DNA of 64,000 nucleotides from Owenia fusiformis (lineage: Eukaryota; Annelida; Polychaeta; Sabellida; Oweniidae), in assembly GCA_903813345.2 (NCBI GenBank), contig CAIIXF020000001.1:50177885-50241884 (forward strand), given 5' to 3'. Position numbers and translations under genes: made by a program. Shown here in pieces: positions 58,723-64,000 of the stretch. Numbering within the stretch: position 1 is the stretch's first letter; each line of letters opens with the position of its first letter. Below the pieces are notes generated by a model. The model ran no database searches. It was not told the origin of the DNA and worked only from the letters and a program-made list of their open reading frames with translations.

Positions 58723-59720
58723 AAATCAGAAGCAAGTCTGTCGCAAAACGTCATGACAACATATCATGACAAGCATCAATCACCCACACAGCATATACTT
58801 GTAAATACTTAGTGCTATGCCTTCTTGTCATGGCTCAAAGTCAACATTCTACCAACTGCTTGCATTTTTGTTTTAACAGCAGATCCCATGGTCTCTTCTC
58901 CTAGCTGATAGTTTAATGAAAAACAAAACATTAAAGGGACAATGTCAATATTTTAATGTACCCTCTTAAACATAATTAGTAACATCTTGTGGGGGGGAAA
59001 TTCATTAAATTGCATTATTAAAGGTACTAAAGCTTTAATATTGAATGAAATCAATTTTTAGTTTTAAAAATTGTTATGTTCCATTATTACATTTTTAGTA
59101 GAGGGGAAGAGCCAATCTGAATGCTATTAATTATGTTATGGGACCCTAAAATATTGACTTGTTCCCTCAGATGGCCACCTTAGTTCTGTATACTTCTGCT
59201 CATATGAATTGTGTCTATATTCTCAAGATTAAAGGAATGTATATAATAGAATTAGAAATGAAAAAGTGGCTATTCAGTATCAAAACAAACATCGATAGTT
59301 AACAATATTCACTACAGTACAATATTTAACAGAAATTATAATCATAATACAATATATATATAACAAATTATAGGTTTGCACTACAACAGTTTTTAAAGGA
59401 TTTTTGTGAAATAACATGTTCCATGCACTAACAATGTATTTGATACTAGAATAGTACGAATGTAATGCATATTATAAAGAGTTATGCAGCTTCAAAAGCT
59501 TTTTGAATTTATCATACACAGAGGTCGAGATAAGCTGTCACCATTTGCCATTTGCGAATATTTTTAGCACCTGACGAAGATATTGATCTAAATATTTGCA
59601 ATGGTGGTGAAGATCTTTGTACTGAACCTATCCAAGAAACAGATATATTATCGGGAAAATTCCTTAGTTTTCAACTTTCATTTCATCCATGAGATGGCAC
59701 AATTATTTTTGTTTCAATGG

Positions 59721-60436
59721 AAAGGTCCATGTGCAGTATGGCAAGTCATATCTTTCACCATGAGTTCTTTCTGGGTATAAATACAGTGTTTTTTATTAAA
59801 ACAATATGCTTTCTTTCAAGTGAAGTCCCCATAATGATAAAAATATCAATCGAACAATTCCAAAAATTATAAATAGGGACCCCATGTCAACAATTTTTTC
59901 AAAATGTTGAACTTATTTGCTCAAAAGAAGATCTTCTTTTTCTGATTTTTATTGCATGAAAACATTATTCAACAAGGGGTCTAAAACATCTTCAAAAGTA
60001 GAATGGTATTGAAAGTCTAGTTTTGAAGATATCAATTTTCGATGACCAAAATCATGCTGAAAACAATGGATAGCATGAGTTTTCCCTTTGGGAAAATAAC
60101 ACGGGAAATGTGGTTTTTAACTTTATCGCATTTAAATAACCATCCCCTTTTCAGAAGTTATTCATATAGTGTAGAAGAAACTTTTGATACATTCAAATTG
60201 AGAAAAACAAGATCCTCTTTAGAAAATAAGCCTAACATTTTTTAAAAAAAAGTGAGAAGGTGGGGTCCTAATCCATAATTTTTCAAAGAGTGGGATTGAT
60301 ATTTTACTATCATGGGGACGTCACTTTAAAGAAAACATATTGTTTTGATAAAAACCACTGTATTTATACCCAGAAAATACTCATGGTGAAAGATATGACT
60401 TTCTAAAATCACTTGCCATACTGCACATGGACCTTT
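59721..60436. mobile_element. Foldback element, 716 bp
   Basis: AAAGGTCCATGTGCAGTATG and GCAAGT at the left are answered by ACTTGCCATACTGCACATGG at the right. Arms continue with GGTGAAAGATATGACTT, GGGTATAAATACAGTG and ATTATCATGGGGA pairs. Arm identity is lower than in the other two foldbacks. No clear target-site duplication was found. It lies downstream of the anoctamin gene. Confidence 0.7.
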
Positions 60437-60731
60437 AACACAGGGCAACTTCATAAGATCCATTGCGTTCGGTATTTTAATGAATCAGTTGTGACGACAA
60501 AACCTGTTTTCGAGTCAATGCAAATTCAACATTTGCTCATATCTGGAAACTTGTTTTGTTCGTTTTTCTGTTGCATTCATTCTATCTGTTTGTCATGCTA
60601 CATTCAAAATTTTCAAAATGCCTTGGTTGACATACAGTAGCGTCAGGAGGACGATGATATGTGAAATTTGTTTGAAGTACGCTTTTAATATCTTGATAAA
60701 AAATATTTTGGCGATTAATTTTTCAGAGTGC

Positions 60732-61013
60732 CTAATATTTTTTGAAAATATTAGCAACATTGGCTAATAATTTTTTCAACTCATCCGGATCCCTGTTATA
60801 CACTTCATTGAAATCTGATTGGTTGATACTTGAGTCACCATTGGCATATTGCACAAAACATATACGCCATTTAACACCTACCAAAACAAGGGCCTCGGAG
60901 TCCTGCAGTGCCTGTTTGGCTAGGTATTTCTCTCGCTTTATCTTGATTTCTAGACTCTCTGGAACATCTGGCACCATGAAGTCTATCAACCTCCCAATAC
61001 CAAACACAATGTG
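60732..61013 (-). CDS. Anoctamin-7-like gene, last visible exon
   Basis: Acceptor TTATTTCAG, then [20 protein letters not shown] and [18 protein letters not shown], which follow the ANO7 C-terminus closely. The frame runs on to a TAG at 60732-60734 with a charged tail (ending NIFKKY). A possible donor TTTTG/GTAGGT at 60882/60881 means the exon could instead end at 60882 and splice to an unseen tail. Confidence 0.75.
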   Translation of the reverse strand, partial: HIVFGIGRLIDFMVPDVPESLEIKIKREKYLAKQALQDSEALVLVGVKWRICFVQYANGDSSINQSDFNEVYNRDPDELKKLLANVANIFKKY

Positions 61014-63433
61014 CTGAAATAAACATAGAATTATCTTCAGTTTAATTTTACCTCATTGATGACTATCATTCCATAAAAAAATTATTTCCCCGAAACTGAA
61101 ACAATAACTTGCATGAGACAATTTACAGACCACCTAATCAGTTCTAATCTTTTAGTTTGACAATAATGTTGTTTTAACCTTGTCAAACTTTATTATCTGA
61201 ATTAATGTATAATTATATACGAGCCTGGCCATAGGAAAACCGGTCTTATCACAAAAATTAAAATTGTTCAACAGAGCCAAAATTGTGCCCAAGATTAAGA
61301 GGGAAATGTGCTAAATTCAAATCCAACATTTTGGTCTATATATGCAAGGAAAAATTGTTAAAACATAAGTCATGGCTCATTTGAAAGGTATCTTTGTGCT
61401 TTTTAAGATAAACAAAAAATCAGAATATTGAAAAAATCTGTGATAAGACCCCTTTTCCTGTGGCCTGGCTCATATATATATCTGAAATAAATGGTACTAG
61501 CCGTATAAAAATGTCAATGAATGTATATAAATGGTTTTACCTCAAACAGTATTACAAAGCCCAGTCTGAGAGCCAGTAAATGCCAGTAGAACAATGAATA
61601 CTCTCCGTTATCGTCTCGGAACCCTTTATATCTAAAATAAATGTTCATGTTTTTTAATAACTTGCTCTCAAACTATTTGTACAATTACCTAGTGGATTCA
61701 TTTTAACTTGGTAACTTGGTAAAATATTGTAAGTTATTGAATGATTTGAAGGGCCATACAGGATATATTCTGTTCCAGAATTCCGTATTGGAACGAGACG
61801 AAGAATATCGAGACAGAATATATCCTGTATGGCACTTCAAATCATTCAATAACGTTTTTATCGTGTGATCCTCTGTATTGCTACGGAGATTTTACAGATC
61901 ATACGATAATTCATTATGCATTATGTTCAAATATTTACAGCATGGGTGATTGCTTCGACTAAACAAATGTACATTCATTGTCAAAAACAAAGTATGTGTA
62001 TGTACATAAAGATGTACAGAGAAAGCAGTGATAGCTCCATCAATTCAGATATCTTCCAAATAACCTTCTAATATGTGGAGATTATCATATTGTACTTTAG
62101 ACGAATGAGTTTTTGGTAAACAACATTAAAATAAGATGCCTAAATGTGTGAAATCTTAGTTTTTTGACTTATTGCTGGCTTGCATTCTAACAATAAGAAA
62201 TAAAAAAAAACATATCCAAAAATCAGACCAAATTATCTTGATGTACCTGCAAGTTTGAGATAGTGTTCCATTGGGTGATGTAGCCAGTGAGAAGTTCACA
62301 TAGCCCTTTAGTTCAGAGTCATACTGGTATCTGTAGAGTATCTTGGGCAGGAACTCCGATGTGAATGCTATCAGAAACGCCTAAAACGCAGAGAGTACCA
62401 TATAGAGATTGAAAAGTAGTTTTTAGCAACACAAATTCAACTATAAGACAAGGTTTTAACATGCAGAATGTTGCCACCTGCCATTTATTACAAACATCAA
62501 ACACCATCCACTTCTGACGGTGACATACAAAACAGAAAGTTACTCATGAGAAATGCAGATCCAATTGAACAAAATATATTTCATCAAATCACTTATCATT
62601 GTGAACATTTAATGATAGAAATAAACAGTTGTGAACATTGTCTTCTATTTGCAAAACCTAACTACAGTATAATGTAATATATATATTTTTTTTTTCTAAT
62701 TTATTTATTTCACTTCATTGTTTACATATACAGTACATACAGTATAATGTAATATACTGGTATGACACCATAAGTTGAACGCTTTTTAGAGGAACCAAAG
62801 ATATTCATTTACACAGGTGTAACACTGTATTACTATTACTGTACATACATTGCTGACTACAGCCAGTTGAGCTAAGGAATCCAGGAGAGTGAACCAGACC
62901 CCTATATCTTGAGCTCTTTCCGCAACAGGCCGTCGATTCTCTGTCACAAACTTGGCAGCATCAAGGCGTATTTCAATCCAGTTGTTTAAGAGAGCAAATA
63001 GTGGTGCTAGGGGAAATGCAGCCACGAATATTGTGATGAAACCAAATTGGAGCACTGGAAAATATATATTTCCTTATTATCATTCAACCATGAACCAAGA
63101 GTATAATATTCATGCGCTAGCAAAACTACCCTAAGAATACTCTGAGATATCCAAAATATATCTCAAATAAAGTATTTAAGGGAAATTAAATGTGATATAA
63201 TTTTATGTACTTGTGGACAAAAAATACAAGACTAGAATTATCCCTTGTTAAAAAAAATGAAGACAAAGCTATTGTTTTGAAAATAAGTTTGATATTATGG
63301 TTTTGTACCCATTTCTAGATATTCTGAGAATAGTCCCTCATCCTCTATGAGCTCATAGTCTTCCTCCCAGCGAGATTTCTCAACATTCTTCCCTGTCCCT
63401 AATTTCCACTTCCGCAACTGAGCCTTCACCTTC
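60732..63433 (-). CDS. Anoctamin (TMEM16) family, ANO7-like, C-terminal part
   Basis: Five exons (63433-63309, 63054-62849, 62380-62247, 61631-61541, 61013-60732) give about 278 residues of the C-terminal transmembrane region; the 5' part is beyond 64000. Anoctamins are calcium-dependent phospholipid scramblases or chloride channels. The sequence reads [47 protein letters not shown], then the helices of the C-terminal half. The acidic residues that bind calcium in TMEM16A as E702/E705 (EYLE) and E734/D738 (EIRLD) are all present, so calcium gating should be kept. Conserved Cys ([16 protein letters not shown]) follows. The wording [13 protein letters not shown] with [11 protein letters not shown] fits ANO7 better than ANO1-6. 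All junctions are GT-AG and in phase. Confidence 0.9.
61541..61631 (-). CDS. Anoctamin-7-like exon ([12 protein letters not shown] block)
   Basis: A 91-base exon between TTTTAG and TTTGAG/GTAAAA. It reads [20 protein letters not shown] then [10 protein letters not shown], the start of the last transmembrane helix region. Confidence 0.88.
61733..61853. repeat. Palindromic MITE, copy 2, in an anoctamin intron
   Basis: GTTATTGAATGATTTGAAG and CTTCAAATCATTCAATAAC are perfectly inverted. Interior CAGGATATATTCTG and CAGAATATATCCTG pair as well. Copy 1 is at 13017-13160. Confidence 0.75.
62247..62380 (-). CDS. Anoctamin-7-like exon ([13 protein letters not shown] block)
   Basis: A 134-base exon between CGTTTTAG and TTGCAG/GTACAT. 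It reads [20 protein letters not shown] then [20 protein letters not shown] and SQTC, with an NGT sequon in the extracellular loop. Confidence 0.9.
62455..62527. repeat. Dispersed repeat TAACATGCAGAATGTTGCCACC, copy 3
   Basis: A short diverged relative of the repeats at 51505 and 58601, in an anoctamin intron. Confidence 0.4.
62849..63054 (-). CDS. Anoctamin-7-like exon (pore-lining helix and EIRLD)
   Basis: A 206-base exon between TTTCCAG and AGCAAT/GTATGT. It reads [20 protein letters not shown] then [20 protein letters not shown] and [19 protein letters not shown]. The Glu and Asp of EIRLD are calcium ligands. Confidence 0.92.
63309..63433 (-). CDS. Anoctamin-7-like exon (most upstream visible)
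   Basis: A 125-base exon between TTATAG and GAAATGG/GTACAA. It reads [20 protein letters not shown] then [20 protein letters not shown], with EYLE carrying two calcium-binding Glu. The next upstream exon was not seen before the window ends. Confidence 0.88.
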
Positions 63434-64000
63434 CTATAATGAACATGCACATCTAATATTAGTCCTGATTCACCTACATTTTAGTAGTTTTGGCTCAGGT
63501 ATCTTAAACACAAATAAAATCTGAAGAGTACTTGTGAGGATTTCCTACATGCACTTTTTCATTTCAATGTGCTTTGATCAAATGCAAATTTCTATCTTAC
63601 AAATCTAAACAATGCAGATTAGTGTTCTATTTAATAACAATCATTATTTATGTTAGGACACATCATACTGATACATGCATATTATCTACTCTTCATCCCA
63701 AGCTAAACCTAATTAAAGCTTTAATATAAATTATAGCAAATCTGCAATAGTATCCTATTATATAGCATTTGGGAGTGTTAATAGTTTTCAGCGCAATGGC
63801 AGCTAAACAAATTGAGAGTGTTTTTGCATGCCTGTTTATTTTTTGATTTCACTGATTCAGCTTGGCTTTTCCTGAAAGTCTGGCTGTTTCCTGATCCCTA
63901 AGATAAACACTCAAGTGGAGAAAAACTTGGGATATAAAAAGTGTAAGAAATAGTTACACTTCAAGTGAGATACTGTTAGCATTACAGGAAAATATCAAAC
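63434..64000. other. Anoctamin intron, nothing further seen
   Basis: AT-rich sequence with no exon that could be joined in phase on the minus strand. The gene continues beyond the window. Confidence 0.5.

Larger units (their letters stand above)
47995..60731. other. Intergenic region, repeat-rich, no gene recognised (12.7 kb)
   Basis: Contains the elements listed at 48655-49095, 49713-49882, 51505-51640, 51661-51857, 51860-52916, 53626-53800, 57569-57662, 58116-58255, 58601-58722 and 59721-60436, plus the likely 3' untranslated region of the anoctamin gene. Degenerate TGTCACT/TGTGCTT repeats occur at about 54760-55080. Open frames are short and lack families. Confidence 0.5.

Noticed and set aside
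1-64000. CRISPR arrays, operons, tRNA or rRNA genes
   Set aside because: None seen; the tandem repeats are minisatellites without spacer structure and the sequence is clearly an animal nuclear genome.

Overview
This is a eukaryotic, AT-rich window with long introns, GT-AG splice sites, many short inverted-repeat transposons and no operon-like packing. The gene content suggests a marine invertebrate deuterostome such as an echinoderm or hemichordate: a Methuselah/adhesion-type receptor with a Cys-rich ectodomain, a single-exon FMRFamide/GPR139-like peptide receptor, calmodulin-superfamily genes and an anoctamin-7-like gene. The species cannot be fixed from the sequence alone.

Layout, left to right. 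At 654-3506 (+) lies a single-exon seven-transmembrane receptor of the class B2/Methuselah type. From 3507 to about 8140 there is intergenic DNA with several MITEs. A small four-EF-hand protein gene runs from about 8170 to 11352 (+), with a non-coding first exon behind a TATA box and three coding exons (9870-9919, 10323-10526, 10882-11158). Facing it tail to tail is a calmodulin-like gene on the minus strand (coding 30594 down to 14984, six coding exons joined here by splice sites, phase and homology). It encodes an essentially complete calmodulin preceded by a 77-residue Lys/Ser/Gln-rich extension. Its introns hold a 0.74 kb foldback element, several MITEs and a (TATTG)n array. From about 30.7 to 46.4 kb I find no convincing gene, but there is a decayed mariner-like transposon (32745-33703), a 535 bp foldback element (35263-35797) and hAT-like MITEs. 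At 46494-47639 (+) lies a single-exon class A peptide receptor. From 48 to 60.7 kb there is repeat-rich intergenic DNA: a 6-bp-TSD element, 35-bp minisatellites, a second mariner remnant and a third foldback element. From 60732 to 63433 (-) lie the last five exons of an anoctamin-7-like calcium-dependent scramblase/channel whose 5' part is outside the window.

Functionally, three of the five genes concern calcium (an EF-hand protein, a calmodulin variant and an anoctamin), and the two others are receptors that could act upstream of calcium signalling. The receptors and calcium genes are simply neighbours; nothing shows that they are co-regulated. The two EF-hand genes are convergent neighbours. 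The most notable object is the N-terminally extended calmodulin: the last codon of its extension exon is an ATG lying exactly at the position of the ordinary calmodulin start codon and at the ancestral intron 1. This suggests that the former 5' leader became coding.

The transposon landscape is also rich. Terminal inverted repeats and target-site duplications (TSDs) can be read directly for elements with TA, 5-bp, 6-bp, 8-bp and 9-bp duplications.
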